Origin: a virus | IMG/VR virus record: IMGVR_UViG_3300020465_000014 | Span: 1 to 64,000 of that record | DNA: 64,000 bases | Reading direction: 5' to 3' (one strand) | Shown here: piece by piece, positions 45,356 through 54,177 of the stretch | Position numbering within the stretch: position 1 is the stretch's first letter | Layout: each line of letters opens with the position of its first letter | The notes under the pieces: model-generated | What the model saw: only the letters and a program-made list of their open reading frames with translations | What the model was told of the DNA's origin: nothing | The model's database searches: none | Made by a program: the position numbers and the translations under genes

Positions 45356-46297
45356 ATGAGATTGAAACTTACCATAATATTGACGATTTTTATTTTACAG
45401 CTAATACCAACGGTTTCTGCTCAAAACATTGAAGCCGTTGAATTACGCTTAGACACTTCAATTCAATACCCAAACGACAGAGATATTGGAATTGTTGTCG
45501 AAGCAATGGGATTTGCAGATAACAAACCTTCTCGAAGCAAAATTGACGTTCAAGCAGAATTACGTTGGCCTAACGGAACTTCAGCACAAACGATCTCAAC
45601 AACAGTCGACCCAGGAATAAGGACTTCAATAATTTTCGACAAGCAAGATGTCGTAGGGACATACTTCGTATTCGCTACTGCTTCAATTGATAACGTAGTT
45701 TCAAATCCAGAAAGTCAGAGAACCAGGGTAACTTACGCACCACAAGAATATACTGCAGGTTTCCTCGATAGTGGCAGATTCTTAGTCACACCACTTGGGC
45801 CAGCAAGCGACCAAATAACAGTTCAAGAATATCTTGATTCAGGAACAGGAATCACAGAAGGTAGGCAATGGGTCATTTCTGGTAACGAATCCTTAGACAT
45901 AGAAGTTCCAAAAGGCTACATGGCAATTCGATATAACGTAGTGGATGAAAACGGATGGATGAACTATGAAAGAGCTAACTCTGGATTAACTGTTCATGGA
46001 ACGCCTTACGTTTGGTTGTATGGCGATCTAACCAGAATTGAGCCAGTATCTTCATTCGTTGCTACGGGAAGTATTGTCTTTGGTATTGTAGGAGGCTGTA
46101 TGGTGCTTGCTGGAGTATCGAGATATGTCGGACTATTCATTGACGAAAGAGCAAAAAGGCGGAAAGAACTTGGTCTCGATAAAGCGCCATCATGGAGGGA
46201 ACGTAGTCGTCAAAAACAATACCGTAAGGAAATAGACAGACAATACGAAATGGATAGGCGAAGGCGAATGGAAATGGACAGATATAGGAGATGGTAA
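45356..46297 (+). CDS. Secreted, single-pass membrane protein with Ig-like ectodomain
   Basis: 313 aa. Signal peptide at 1-22 (IILTIFILQLIPTVSA). The ectodomain (about 23-225) is beta-rich with repeated hydrophobic strands (VELRLDTSIQYPNDRDIGIV, then AELRWPNGTSAQTI), like Ig/bacterial-type sandwich folds. One transmembrane helix lies at about 230-252. The cytoplasmic tail is very basic (RRKELGLDKAP, DRRRRMEMDRYRRW). It may be an envelope receptor or a virion membrane protein with DNA- or ATPase-facing tail. Confidence 0.65.
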   Translation: MRLKLTIILTIFILQLIPTVSAQNIEAVELRLDTSIQYPNDRDIGIVVEAMGFADNKPSRSKIDVQAELRWPNGTSAQTISTTVDPGIRTSIIFDKQDVVGTYFVFATASIDNVVSNPESQRTRVTYAPQEYTAGFLDSGRFLVTPLGPASDQITVQEYLDSGTGITEGRQWVISGNESLDIEVPKGYMAIRYNVVDENGWMNYERANSGLTVHGTPYVWLYGDLTRIEPVSSFVATGSIVFGIVGGCMVLAGVSRYVGLFIDERAKRRKELGLDKAPSWRERSRQKQYRKEIDRQYEMDRRRRMEMDRYRRW

Positions 46298-46299
46298 TT

Positions 46300-47004
46300 A
46301 TGCAACCAGGAGAATTTGACGATTTAATTTTTGACGATCCTATGCTTATGCAACAGTTAGGTCTCGGCCCTGCATTTCAACAACAACCAGAACCTCAACC
46401 GACTTCAGATAGAGACCCGCCGCCTCAGCAAACCTGGAGTATCGGGTTGATTCTAACTGGCTGTTTAATGATGCTAACATGGGTCGCAGTTCCTATCGGT
46501 GGATTAGGTGCGTGGTTTTACGGCCCAATAGAAGGCTTCTTCGCTGAACCTGTTTATTCAAGGTTCGAATCTTTCATGTGCGGCGGAATGTTCGTCACAA
46601 TTGGAATATCAATTGCATTCTTCATTCATACGGGCATTCCTAAAGTCCATTGGGTTGAAAATGACCCTGGAGTTCCGAGAACCACATTTCTGAAAAAAAT
46701 CGAAGATACGGGAGGAAATCTCATCTTGACTCGAAGGGACAGAAAAAAAATACGAGTCCGTAAGGACATTTGCTCAAAGTATCGTAAGACGGTTCACGTT
46801 TGCGCCCACGTTTTAGAAATCGATGCAAGACCTGGTAGCAATTGGGACATCGAGTTCAGGACAACTCAAGGCAGTATGTCGAGAGGGCAAATTGAATCTG
46901 AAGAAGATTTGGCAATGCGTCAAGGATTCCGAGAGCAACAACTCGAAGAGATCAGTCAGCAATACGTTCAAGGTCAAATGGAACAGATTGAAGGAGTTGG
47001 TTGA
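46300..47004 (+). CDS. Two-helix membrane protein with cytoplasmic domain
   Basis: 234 aa from the ATG at 46300 (MQPGEFDD), 8 nt after GGAGATGG; the ATG at 46291 is an alternative. A Gln/Pro-rich N terminus leads to two hydrophobic segments (about 43-68 and 88-108). The rest is a soluble, basic then acidic domain (LTRRDRKKIRVRKD; two Cys at CSKYRKTVHVC). No family recognised. It overlaps the TspO frame. Confidence 0.6.
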   Translation: MQPGEFDDLIFDDPMLMQQLGLGPAFQQQPEPQPTSDRDPPPQQTWSIGLILTGCLMMLTWVAVPIGGLGAWFYGPIEGFFAEPVYSRFESFMCGGMFVTIGISIAFFIHTGIPKVHWVENDPGVPRTTFLKKIEDTGGNLILTRRDRKKIRVRKDICSKYRKTVHVCAHVLEIDARPGSNWDIEFRTTQGSMSRGQIESEEDLAMRQGFREQQLEEISQQYVQGQMEQIEGVG

Positions 47005-47006
47005 AG

Positions 47007-47384
47007 ATGTCTTTTGATTCAGAATACAAACCGCCACTACAACCTCCTGATTGGGTATTTGGGCCAGTATGGACATTTCTCTATGCCACTTTAGCAATTA
47101 GCATATTTTGGACTTGGAGAGATCGAGCAGAAATTGAAAACTCAAACCTTCTGATAGGTGCTTTTGCATTACAAATGCTTCTCAATTTGACTTGGACTTA
47201 CGCTTTTAATTCAGAAAGATACGTCTTATCAACGCTTATGCTCTTTGGAATGGTAGCTCTAACCAGTTATTACGCATACGGACTTTATTCGTTTAACCAA
47301 CTTGCTTCAGTTATTGTTTGGCCTTACATTGCATGGGTAACATTTGCCAGCATTCTCAACATCTTCTATCTGGTGGAGGCTTGA
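47007..47384 (+). CDS. tspO: TspO/MBR family protein lacking the first transmembrane helix
   Basis: 125 aa from the ATG at 47007 (an in-frame TTG lies at 47001). The family signature is clear: KPPLQPPDWVFGPVWTFLYA, then LQMLLNLTWTYAF, then WPYIAWVTFASILNIFYL. TspO proteins bind porphyrins, heme and related hydrophobic ligands in the membrane and are linked to photo-oxidative stress. Normal members have five helices and about 155-170 residues. Here the protein starts at the loop before helix 2, so only four helices remain. The upstream gene overlaps its start, so no room exists for helix 1 in this frame. Confidence 0.85.
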   Translation: MSFDSEYKPPLQPPDWVFGPVWTFLYATLAISIFWTWRDRAEIENSNLLIGAFALQMLLNLTWTYAFNSERYVLSTLMLFGMVALTSYYAYGLYSFNQLASVIVWPYIAWVTFASILNIFYLVEA

Positions 47385-47386
47385 AT

Positions 47387-48289
47387 ATGGCAAATGATAA
47401 TTACAATCCAAAAATCGTGCCAGGGCATTTTACAATGCTAATGATGGAAATTGGCTATCATCGGACAAGCGGCAGTCCAACCAAACCAGAGGATTCAATA
47501 GAATACAAACGTGCCAAAAGAGACGTTAACAAAGCAATGAGAACTTCAAAAAAATATGGCGAAGCAAGAAGGAAATTACTCGCTGAAGGTTATGAATGGA
47601 AAGAACCAGAGAGGCGAAGGAAAAACCGAAAAAGAGTAAATCTTAGCAACAGGACTTCACTTTGGCCTTCTTCAAAGGCACTACGTAAAAGCGGAATCAA
47701 AATGATTTGGAATCCTGTTACACATAGATACATTCAGAATACTGCGAGAAATCGCCGTTCAATTCTCAAACAGATCTATGATGAGGAAACAAACTCTCTC
47801 GTTTTGGTATCTTGTAGCAAAAACAAGGTTTGGGATTTAGACATGGAAAATCCGAGACGTGCATTACAAGGAACTGCTATACCTGCAGAGAGGGCTTACT
47901 GCTCTCCTCTATTCGAGAAGTCAAAGGATTGGGCGAATCGAAGGAAGATGGATTGGAGAGTAATTTCAGCAAAGCATGGAATTGTAAAACCAGGAGAACG
48001 AATATCCGAATACGATGTGACGTTAAGCGACCTAAACAGAAAGCAAAAGGAATCCTGGGCGGATATGACCGCAGACGAGTTGTTGAAGGAAATCGACAAG
48101 AAGGATTACGACAGAGTAATTTTTCTAACTGGCCGAGCATATATGCCGAAGCGTTTAATCAACAAATTGCCTAAATCTATCGAAGTCAAAACTCCACTTG
48201 AAGGAAAACAAATCGGAGAACGCTTACAATGGTTCAACGAAGATAATGAAGGATTCAGGAAAACAAAGTTTAGTGGGTGGGGTCGATGA
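47387..48289 (+). CDS. DUF6884-like protein
   Basis: 300 aa from the ATG at 47387 (MANDNYNP), preceded by GGTGGAGG. The N-terminal 110 residues are basic and helical. The C-terminal half matches the DUF6884 pattern: LVLVSCSKNK at about 138-147, then AERAYCSPLFEKSKDWA, WRVISAKHGIVKPGERISEYDVTL and RVIFLTGRAYMPKRL. DUF6884 occurs in phages and mobile elements, and its biochemical role is not settled. The stop overlaps the next start (ATGA). Confidence 0.75.
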   Translation: MANDNYNPKIVPGHFTMLMMEIGYHRTSGSPTKPEDSIEYKRAKRDVNKAMRTSKKYGEARRKLLAEGYEWKEPERRRKNRKRVNLSNRTSLWPSSKALRKSGIKMIWNPVTHRYIQNTARNRRSILKQIYDEETNSLVLVSCSKNKVWDLDMENPRRALQGTAIPAERAYCSPLFEKSKDWANRRKMDWRVISAKHGIVKPGERISEYDVTLSDLNRKQKESWADMTADELLKEIDKKDYDRVIFLTGRAYMPKRLINKLPKSIEVKTPLEGKQIGERLQWFNEDNEGFRKTKFSGWGR

Positions 48290-49218
48290 GCAACCCACCT
48301 ATACCCAATAACAGGCCACGTTCAGGCAGAGACCTGTTTATGATTCCTCAAAACGACAGGCTCAACGATCAGTTCAGATTCATTGATACAATGGTTCTCT
48401 CAATGACGGATTCCTGGGCGTATTTACCGCCGAGAGCAAAACACATTCTTTGGTTAAAACTATCAGCATCAGACCCAAACTTGTTAGAAAAAAGCGGTAT
48501 GCCAATAGAAAACGGAATGCTACTTCATTGGTCTATGTGGCCTGATGATTTAGGAGATTACGCACAAGCAATTGCTCTAAGAATGAGTTATGTTCAATTA
48601 GAGAACCTCGAACCCAAAAACGTAGCAATGGCCTCTGCATTGAAACAGGCTCAAAAAGCAGAAGATACGGCAAGGTTACAAATCCAACTTGCTCAACATT
48701 TGATTCAATTACAGCAGATGGGTGCAGACACAAAAGAGCTTGCGAAACTATTTGCTAAAAATGCCAACGAAAGAGAATCGCTTGAGACAGTTCTCGAAGC
48801 GGCTGAAAACCAAATGCTTCAAAGAATGCAATCTGCAGAGAGGGAAAGAGAATCTTTCAGAAACCCTCCCCCCGCACCCCCCTCCGAATATCCATTCGAT
48901 GAAGAAGAAGAAGGAGAAATACCAGTAGCGCCATTGAGAGGAATTGACTTCCCTGCAGATGAAGGAATGCCTTTCGATGAAGAAGATCTCGAAGGAGATT
49001 TCCGAGAATATTTGGGTGCATCGATACCTGCAGATGAAGAAGAAGATTACGAAATCTATGATGAGGAAATAATCGAAGCAGAATTAGTCGATGGACAAGA
49101 TATTGATTCCATGATAGAAGACGCAACAAACAACGTCATAATGTCTGAAGAAGAGATGCAAGCCTTCGCTGATGCAGAATATGATGAAGAAGGAGACCAG
49201 GTGGAGGATGATTCCTGA
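48286..49218 (+). CDS. Acidic helical protein upstream of the ATPase
   Basis: 310 aa from the ATG at 48286, after a GGGTGGGG ribosome site. Residues about 40-120 are helical with several Trp. Residues 110-190 are a long Ala/Gln/Glu coiled coil (MASALKQAQKAEDTARLQIQ). The last 110 residues are extremely acidic (DEEEEGEIP, DEEDLEGDF, ADEEEDYEIYDEE). It could be a DNA-mimic, scaffold or ATPase partner. Overlaps on both ends tie it to DUF6884 and the ATPase. Confidence 0.6.
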   Translation: MSNPPIPNNRPRSGRDLFMIPQNDRLNDQFRFIDTMVLSMTDSWAYLPPRAKHILWLKLSASDPNLLEKSGMPIENGMLLHWSMWPDDLGDYAQAIALRMSYVQLENLEPKNVAMASALKQAQKAEDTARLQIQLAQHLIQLQQMGADTKELAKLFAKNANERESLETVLEAAENQMLQRMQSAERERESFRNPPPAPPSEYPFDEEEEGEIPVAPLRGIDFPADEGMPFDEEDLEGDFREYLGASIPADEEEDYEIYDEEIIEAELVDGQDIDSMIEDATNNVIMSEEEMQAFADAEYDEEGDQVEDDS

Positions 49219-50597
49219 TGAGAGGAAGATACACCAACTGGAAAGATTTTGGAAGGGTAGCAATCGACAAAGGAATGCCTCCCGCAATCATGGGTCAATT
49301 AAGACGTATTTACACAACATATTGCGAAGGTGGATGCGATCTAACAACATTGAAATGGTTTTTCACAAAATATGCGCCCTGGTCGAGAATCATAACTGTT
49401 CGAAAAGACAGCCTACTCGATGAAGACGTTGATACTGCAGATGGAAGGAAAAAAACGCCACCTTTGATTTTGTATGAATCCAATTTGTTAGAGCAAGGTT
49501 TCATTTGTGAATGGAAGCCCGACATATTATTTGCATACGGAGATCGTGGACAAGGGAAATCGGTTTTTAGTTATGGGATGGCCGAAAGATGGCTTGAAGA
49601 AGCGAGAACCTGGAGACGTGCAGAAAACAATGGTTCACCGAGAGTTTACGTTTATGGAGATGTTAACGGCCTCGTCCCATCTGAACCAGGATGGTTTCGA
49701 TGTCCAGATTGGTTTGTTGTAGATCGCCAGCAAGAGGATTTCCCACTTCTCGAAGTTTATGATGAAGTTCCACTTGCACTTCGAAGTGGCGCAGTATCAA
49801 AGGCATCAAAGCAATGGGCTGAAAAACTGACCCGTTCAAGACATTGTGCAGTTTGGACAATAATGAACATGGTTCAAGCAAAGATGGCCGTTAAACGAGG
49901 AAGAGAAATGGATGCGCTGACTCTTGATAGATTTTCAGGGCTAAGGCAATTAAGAGAGAGAATCGAAGACATACCAGTTCAGACATTCAAAGACGCATAC
50001 AGAAAACTCGTTCCAGAAATACGAAGGAAAGACCCTGGAATATCAATGACTCAATTGAATGAAGACCAGGGAGAAGTAGGAACATGGCTTACGTTGTATC
50101 AAACCAAACCCCCTTCATGGCTTGAATGGCGAGAACATGAGAGAAAAGAAGGCAATCTATCAACCACAGCCGCACCCTGGCCTCCAGAATGCGTTTTAGA
50201 ACGTGCAAGGCATTATGCTAAAGAGACCTTCGACTTGATAATGAAAGATTGCGAGAAGGATAATGAGGATAAAATAGAGGAATGGAGAGATATGTTGGGA
50301 ATAACTCCAACAGCCGATAAGCAAGCACAGGTGCTTGACCGCCTCGTTAGACACATTTGCAGAGGCGCTGGCATGGAATGGGCGGCAATTGGAGAAGTAA
50401 TCGATGGCGAGAAAGGTGCGGCTAAGGAAAAAATGGGCGGTGGAGGCAATTTGCAGAGATGGGGACATCGAAACAAGTTCGAAGATACATCAGAGATGAT
50501 TCAGATTGCGGCGGCGAATCTCAAACAAGAATTGCCATACCGCAACAAATCGCCCGTATGTTGGGGGTTGAGCCTTCACTTGGCTGAACATATTTAG
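49218..50597 (+). CDS. P-loop ATPase of FtsK/HerA or Zot-like type
   Basis: 459 aa. The Walker A motif GDRGQGKS lies at 108-115, directly after strand PDILFAY, and a Walker B-like strand LLEVYDEVP at about 177-185 ends in D-E. A later SRHCAVWTIMNMVQAKMAVKR follows the sensor-like pattern of FtsK/HerA and Zot-type motors that move DNA across membranes or into virions. The C-terminal 200 residues look regulatory. The 5' overlap with the acidic coiled-coil gene and the position after membrane genes suggest a packaging or transfer motor. Exact family not settled. Confidence 0.7.
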   Translation: MRGRYTNWKDFGRVAIDKGMPPAIMGQLRRIYTTYCEGGCDLTTLKWFFTKYAPWSRIITVRKDSLLDEDVDTADGRKKTPPLILYESNLLEQGFICEWKPDILFAYGDRGQGKSVFSYGMAERWLEEARTWRRAENNGSPRVYVYGDVNGLVPSEPGWFRCPDWFVVDRQQEDFPLLEVYDEVPLALRSGAVSKASKQWAEKLTRSRHCAVWTIMNMVQAKMAVKRGREMDALTLDRFSGLRQLRERIEDIPVQTFKDAYRKLVPEIRRKDPGISMTQLNEDQGEVGTWLTLYQTKPPSWLEWREHERKEGNLSTTAAPWPPECVLERARHYAKETFDLIMKDCEKDNEDKIEEWRDMLGITPTADKQAQVLDRLVRHICRGAGMEWAAIGEVIDGEKGAAKEKMGGGGNLQRWGHRNKFEDTSEMIQIAAANLKQELPYRNKSPVCWGLSLHLAEHI

Positions 50598-50623
50598 AAA
50601 AAAAATTGTAGTTTGGTGATATT

Positions 50624-50947
50624 GTGATTTCTCATGCAGTTGTTATAGTCATTACATACGTGCGAGATGAACGGTTCGACAAGACATTACAGAAATATAT
50701 CAGTTCAAAAATTACTGATAGTAACACAATATCAGCAGAAAATAATGAGAATATACCTGGAGATAAGGAGAATATATCTCAGTATTCTATTCCTGTTAAG
50801 CTACAATCAAAAAACAAATTAGATCAGCACTTGCTGATGAGAAATAATCATCTTGAACAGCTAATCAATTCAAACAAACAAAAAAACAATCATCAGACAA
50901 TCAGCACCGATGGACTGAAACGATGTGCCGATCAAATGATAATCTAA
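50624..50947 (+). CDS. Doubtful small protein
   Basis: 107 aa from a GTG at 50624 with a weak GGTGAT upstream. Asn/Lys/Gln/Ile-rich, with low complexity (NSNKQKNNHQTIST). Its composition is unlike the neighbours, but the frame fills a 367-nt gap and no other structure is visible there apart from direct repeats of AGAATATA. It could be a real fast-evolving protein or AT-rich non-coding DNA. Confidence 0.35.
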   Translation: MISHAVVIVITYVRDERFDKTLQKYISSKITDSNTISAENNENIPGDKENISQYSIPVKLQSKNKLDQHLLMRNNHLEQLINSNKQKNNHQTISTDGLKRCADQMII

Positions 50948-50964
50948 GCCAGGAGGAATAAGCA

Positions 50965-51348
50965 ATGAAATCTAAATCAAACAATTTAGCATCGAAAGAA
51001 CTCGACAGAATAACAAGAGGAATGAAACATTATCGAGGAATCATAATCGGTGCTTGGGGAATGGCTGGATTATACACTTGTCTGGTATGGGGAATATTCG
51101 ATGTATCATCTAAGATTGGTGAGAAAGTAGGAGAGCCTGAAGCATTCCCTCTTGCTTGGGACTTGGCAATCATACTTTCTAATGTGCTTGTAATCATGGT
51201 AGCCTGGGCGATAACAAAACTGACGCTACAAATGATACCCAGGAAATTCAGGAAAAAGGAACAGCAGAAAAAAAGTGTATGGGATAAACAACCAGGGCCT
51301 CCAGCAACAATACCTGAGAATGTGCGAGTTGCCTTCAAAAGTGAGTAG
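50965..51348 (+). CDS. Small membrane protein with two helices
   Basis: 127 aa behind an AGGAGGAA ribosome site. Hydrophobic segments at about 28-46 and 66-90 are flanked by basic regions; the tail is Lys/Arg-rich, then Pro-rich. Not recognised. It stands alone between the ATPase operon and Gene product 88. Confidence 0.62.
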   Translation: MKSKSNNLASKELDRITRGMKHYRGIIIGAWGMAGLYTCLVWGIFDVSSKIGEKVGEPEAFPLAWDLAIILSNVLVIMVAWAITKLTLQMIPRKFRKKEQQKKSVWDKQPGPPATIPENVRVAFKSE

Positions 51349-51400
51349 CTTTGTTTCATCCTTACATCATCGTTAATTAGATCCTCGCTTTGTTAGGCTC

Positions 51401-52477
51401 ATGGTGGAAAAACCGAAGAAGTTGCTAACCACTTCTAATCCAAAAACAATGAAGGGTCAGAAGAAGGGATATGAGACATACATTTTACATCTCGCACCTT
51501 CCAATCTTTCAGGCACAAACACTTGTCCTTCTGCATCGAAAGGTTGCGCTACCGCTTGCCTAAATGAAGCGGGAATGGGTTGTTTTGATTCAGTTCAAAA
51601 TGCCAGGATTACCAGGACAAAATATTTCTTCGAGAAAAGAGATGCCTTTATGGAAATGCTGGACAAGGAAATCAAATCAGCAATTGCTACTGCAGAAAGG
51701 AAAGGTCTTACCCCTGCCTTCAGATTAAATGGCACATCAGATATTCGTTGGGAAGAAGTCAGATATGGAGACGATAACAAAACTGTATTCGAGTATTTCC
51801 CACAGATCCAATTTTATGATTATACCAAAATACCCAATCGAGGGAGGAAAAAAGGATTACCTGATAATTACACAATTGTATTTTCACGTTCAGAAGATAA
51901 TGATAGATTCGTGAACCAGGCAATGAGGAAAGGGCAAAACGTAGCAGTTGTCTTCGGAGACCCGCCAGGATTGCCTGATGTCTGGAGAGGATGGAGGGTC
52001 TTAGACGGAGATGAAACAGATTTGAGATTCCTTGACCCGCCTCAAAGAGTAGTAGGTCTGAAAGCAAAAGGAACTAAGGGCAAAAACGACACAACAGGTT
52101 TCGTAGTTTACGGAGAAGGAATGATTGATATTGATGCCCTGAAAAGAAGGTCGAAAAAAGATTTCAAAAGTGCAAGAGGAGATCGTAGCATCGGGCCTCG
52201 AAAAATCGACAATGAATCTTTCATACCAGTTCAAAGCAAGGTATCGAAGCAAATGGCAGAGAGAACCGCCAATATTATTCGAGGCACAGGGAGAAAAGCA
52301 AGAGTAGTTACCCACAAGCCTAAGATTGGTGGAAAAACAGTCGAAGCCTATGCTGTTTATGTTCCTGGAGTTTACAAAAGGAATACAAGCGGTGCAATCA
52401 ACGGTCTTCGAATTAGAGCGCCTAATCGAGTCGATTATCTCAGGCAACGTAGATCGCTTACAAAATCTCATCAGTAA
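51401..52477 (+). CDS. Gene product 88 family protein fused to recurrent SPOR-like domain
   Basis: 358 aa. Residues 1-225 follow the phage 'Gene product 88' family: KGYETYILHLAPSNLSGTNT, then CPSASKGCATACLNEAG with clustered Cys, KYFFEKRDAFME, then FRLNGTSDIRWE. The role of this family is not known to me beyond its phage distribution. Residues about 268-322 are a recurrent-domain copy (MAERTANIIRGTGRKARVV, then VEAYAVYVPG), followed by a basic tail. It is the only clear copy outside the two minus-strand blocks. Its 3' end overlaps the convergent gene by 20 nt. Confidence 0.78.
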   Translation: MVEKPKKLLTTSNPKTMKGQKKGYETYILHLAPSNLSGTNTCPSASKGCATACLNEAGMGCFDSVQNARITRTKYFFEKRDAFMEMLDKEIKSAIATAERKGLTPAFRLNGTSDIRWEEVRYGDDNKTVFEYFPQIQFYDYTKIPNRGRKKGLPDNYTIVFSRSEDNDRFVNQAMRKGQNVAVVFGDPPGLPDVWRGWRVLDGDETDLRFLDPPQRVVGLKAKGTKGKNDTTGFVVYGEGMIDIDALKRRSKKDFKSARGDRSIGPRKIDNESFIPVQSKVSKQMAERTANIIRGTGRKARVVTHKPKIGGKTVEAYAVYVPGVYKRNTSGAINGLRIRAPNRVDYLRQRRSLTKSHQ

Positions 52478-52892
52478 TTTGTATTGAATCAATTACAATC
52501 GCAGAATCAGGCGGTTGCATTCCCAGGTAAGTAATTTCCTCGATTTCCTCATCTCTTAGATGGCTTCTTGGAACGAGTAAAAACAACATTTGGTCGAACT
52601 CATCCGTCCATACCTGGATTCTTGAAAAGTCCTGGATATTATTCTGCAGTAGTTCCGTTGCATGACTAATCAAATATTCTTGTCGACCTCTTGGCAGATT
52701 TGAGAAAAAACCATTCAAAGGTCGCTTCTCAAAACCGTTAGCGTAAGAAGTGCCAGGAACGAACTCAATTGATACTTCAAAGAGCATATCGTCTAAGACA
52801 AGCTCTGAATTGAAAATTATTCCATTTTCTCCAGACATCAATGATTCAATTGAATCATCGAACTCCGCCAAATCATCTTCGGTATTATTCAT
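52458..52892 (-). CDS. Hypothetical acidic protein
   Basis: About 144 aa from the ATG at 52892 (MNNTEDD), after an AAGGTGG site. Acidic front, mixed alpha/beta body (IIFNSELVLDDMLFEVSIEF, then MLFLLVPRSHL). No family recognised. It is the last gene of the minus-strand small-protein operon 52458-58230. Confidence 0.58.
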   Translation of the reverse strand: MNNTEDDLAEFDDSIESLMSGENGIIFNSELVLDDMLFEVSIEFVPGTSYANGFEKRPLNGFFSNLPRGRQEYLISHATELLQNNIQDFSRIQVWTDEFDQMLFLLVPRSHLRDEEIEEITYLGMQPPDSAIVIDSIQITDEIL

Positions 52893-53160
52893 GTAAACCA
52901 CCTTCTAATCCCGATGATACTTCATCATTTTGCCAATCTTTGTCTAACGTGGACTGATTTGTATTCTTGATTGGATCTTCAGGCAACATCAGAATTATTT
53001 TTTCGAGGAATACTGCAGAGTCGATAATTTGCTTCTGGAGATTCTTTATCCATTCTTTCAAAGACAAATCTCCACGTTCAACAGAAAAACCGTATCTCCT
53101 CTCTCCGTATTCAGCCCTCTCCTGGATTTTTTCACAAACCCTATCTTCAATCATGCTCAT
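52885..53160 (-). CDS. Short MazG/dATP-pyrophosphohydrolase-like protein
   Basis: 91 aa from the ATG at 53160 (MSMIEDRVCEK), preceded by AGGGAGGA. The order of residues ERAEYGERRYGFSVERGDLS, KEWIKNLQKQIIDSAVFLEK resembles short phage MazG-like nucleotide pyrophosphohydrolases, which clean dNTP pools; the acidic metal residues (E, E, D) are only partly visible. The family assignment is inference. Confidence 0.5.
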   Translation of the reverse strand: MSMIEDRVCEKIQERAEYGERRYGFSVERGDLSLKEWIKNLQKQIIDSAVFLEKIILMLPEDPIKNTNQSTLDKDWQNDEVSSGLEGGLHE

Positions 53161-53500
53161 GCGATTCCTCCCTATCAAAAATGACTCCTCCATCTATGGC
53201 AATTTGTAGCTGTCTGAAAGACCAATTTGAGAGTCGAGTCCTAACGAATGGTGCGGCATAATTTACTCTATCCCGAATGAAATTAGCGGCAACTTCTGCT
53301 TCTTTACCACATGAAATAATTTCATCAATCATTTCCATAGCAATATGAAAAGCCTCTGCTCGAAGCGTAGTCAAAAACCATCTATCAAGAGATTCCTGGC
53401 AAATCAAAGAATCCAAACGATTCAATTTTTCAGCAATCATCTTATCGACTCCTTTGTGGTCGATTTCTCTTTTCCCATCAACGATCTCAATTATTGGCAT
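53147..53500 (-). CDS. Hypothetical helical protein
   Basis: 117 aa, mainly helical (RAEAFHIAMEMIDEIISCGK, then EVAANFIRDRVNY), with a polar tail. No family recognised. Overlaps both neighbours, so it is translated within the small-gene operon. Confidence 0.58.
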   Translation of the reverse strand: MPIIEIVDGKREIDHKGVDKMIAEKLNRLDSLICQESLDRWFLTTLRAEAFHIAMEMIDEIISCGKEAEVAANFIRDRVNYAAPFVRTRLSNWSFRQLQIAIDGGVIFDREESHEHD

Positions 53501-54177
53501 GATTCATCCTCCTCCTCCTCCTTGACTGGAGTATAGAGCATATCGATTTCTTCTTTGTCGTCTTCTTCAATCCCCCATTCAGTCCAATATATTACGTCAT
53601 TTTTGTAATCCACGTCCAGGTCTTCTTTTGTGTAGCCGTCAACGAATAGGCATTCTTCAGAGCAAGCATATCCAGCACCCTCTCCCCAAACCCAACCTTC
53701 GGCCATTCCGCAACCGCAATTAGTGCATTGTCTCGGCCACTTCAAAGGATATTTTTTTCTGTTCCAATCTTGTAAGTTCGACATATCGATTTTATCTTTG
53801 ACTTTAGCGAATTGGGTTAGTTCTTCAAGTGATTGATTATGTTTTGAAGCGTCAGGTTCAAGCGATTTTTGAAAGGTAAATTTGTCTGCAGAATCCTTAA
53901 TCGATGCAGACAAAGAACGAGAAGCAATACCAGATTCAACAAGATCTAATCTTACGCCAGGCAATACTTCACGTTCCCAACGAACTTCAAAATCATGCCA
54001 ATGAGCAAAACCTCTCTCCCACGTCTCTTCAGGATTTTTGTTATCGTAATCCAATCCATTTTTGCATTCTCCATTCTGGAAATCTATCCAACTTGTTTTC
54101 GCTTCTTCTTCAGTTAGGAATAATTCGACTTGAGGAATCAATTGATAACTCGAAATGATGCAGTAAATCTCAATCAA
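53491..54177 (-). CDS. Zinc-finger protein with C-terminal CxxC/CxxxC
   Basis: About 228 aa. I favour the TTG at 54177 (TTGA overlap, AAGGTGG upstream); an ATG at 54195 is also in frame. The middle contains FAHWHDFEVRWEREVLPGVR. Near 150-185 lies CTNCGCGMAEGWVWGEG then CSEECLFVDGYT, a four-Cys zinc site of a type common in phage small proteins. The tail is very acidic (KEEEEDES). Function unknown. Confidence 0.6.
   Translation of the reverse strand: MIEIYCIISSYQLIPQVELFLTEEEAKTSWIDFQNGECKNGLDYDNKNPEETWERGFAHWHDFEVRWEREVLPGVRLDLVESGIASRSLSASIKDSADKFTFQKSLEPDASKHNQSLEELTQFAKVKDKIDMSNLQDWNRKKYPLKWPRQCTNCGCGMAEGWVWGEGAGYACSEECLFVDGYTKEDLDVDYKNDVIYWTEWGIEEDDKEEIDMLYTPVKEEEEDESCQ

Noticed and set aside
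49218-50597. Large terminase
   Set aside because: The P-loop is followed by an FtsK/HerA- or Zot-like pattern, and no C-terminal nuclease motif is seen.
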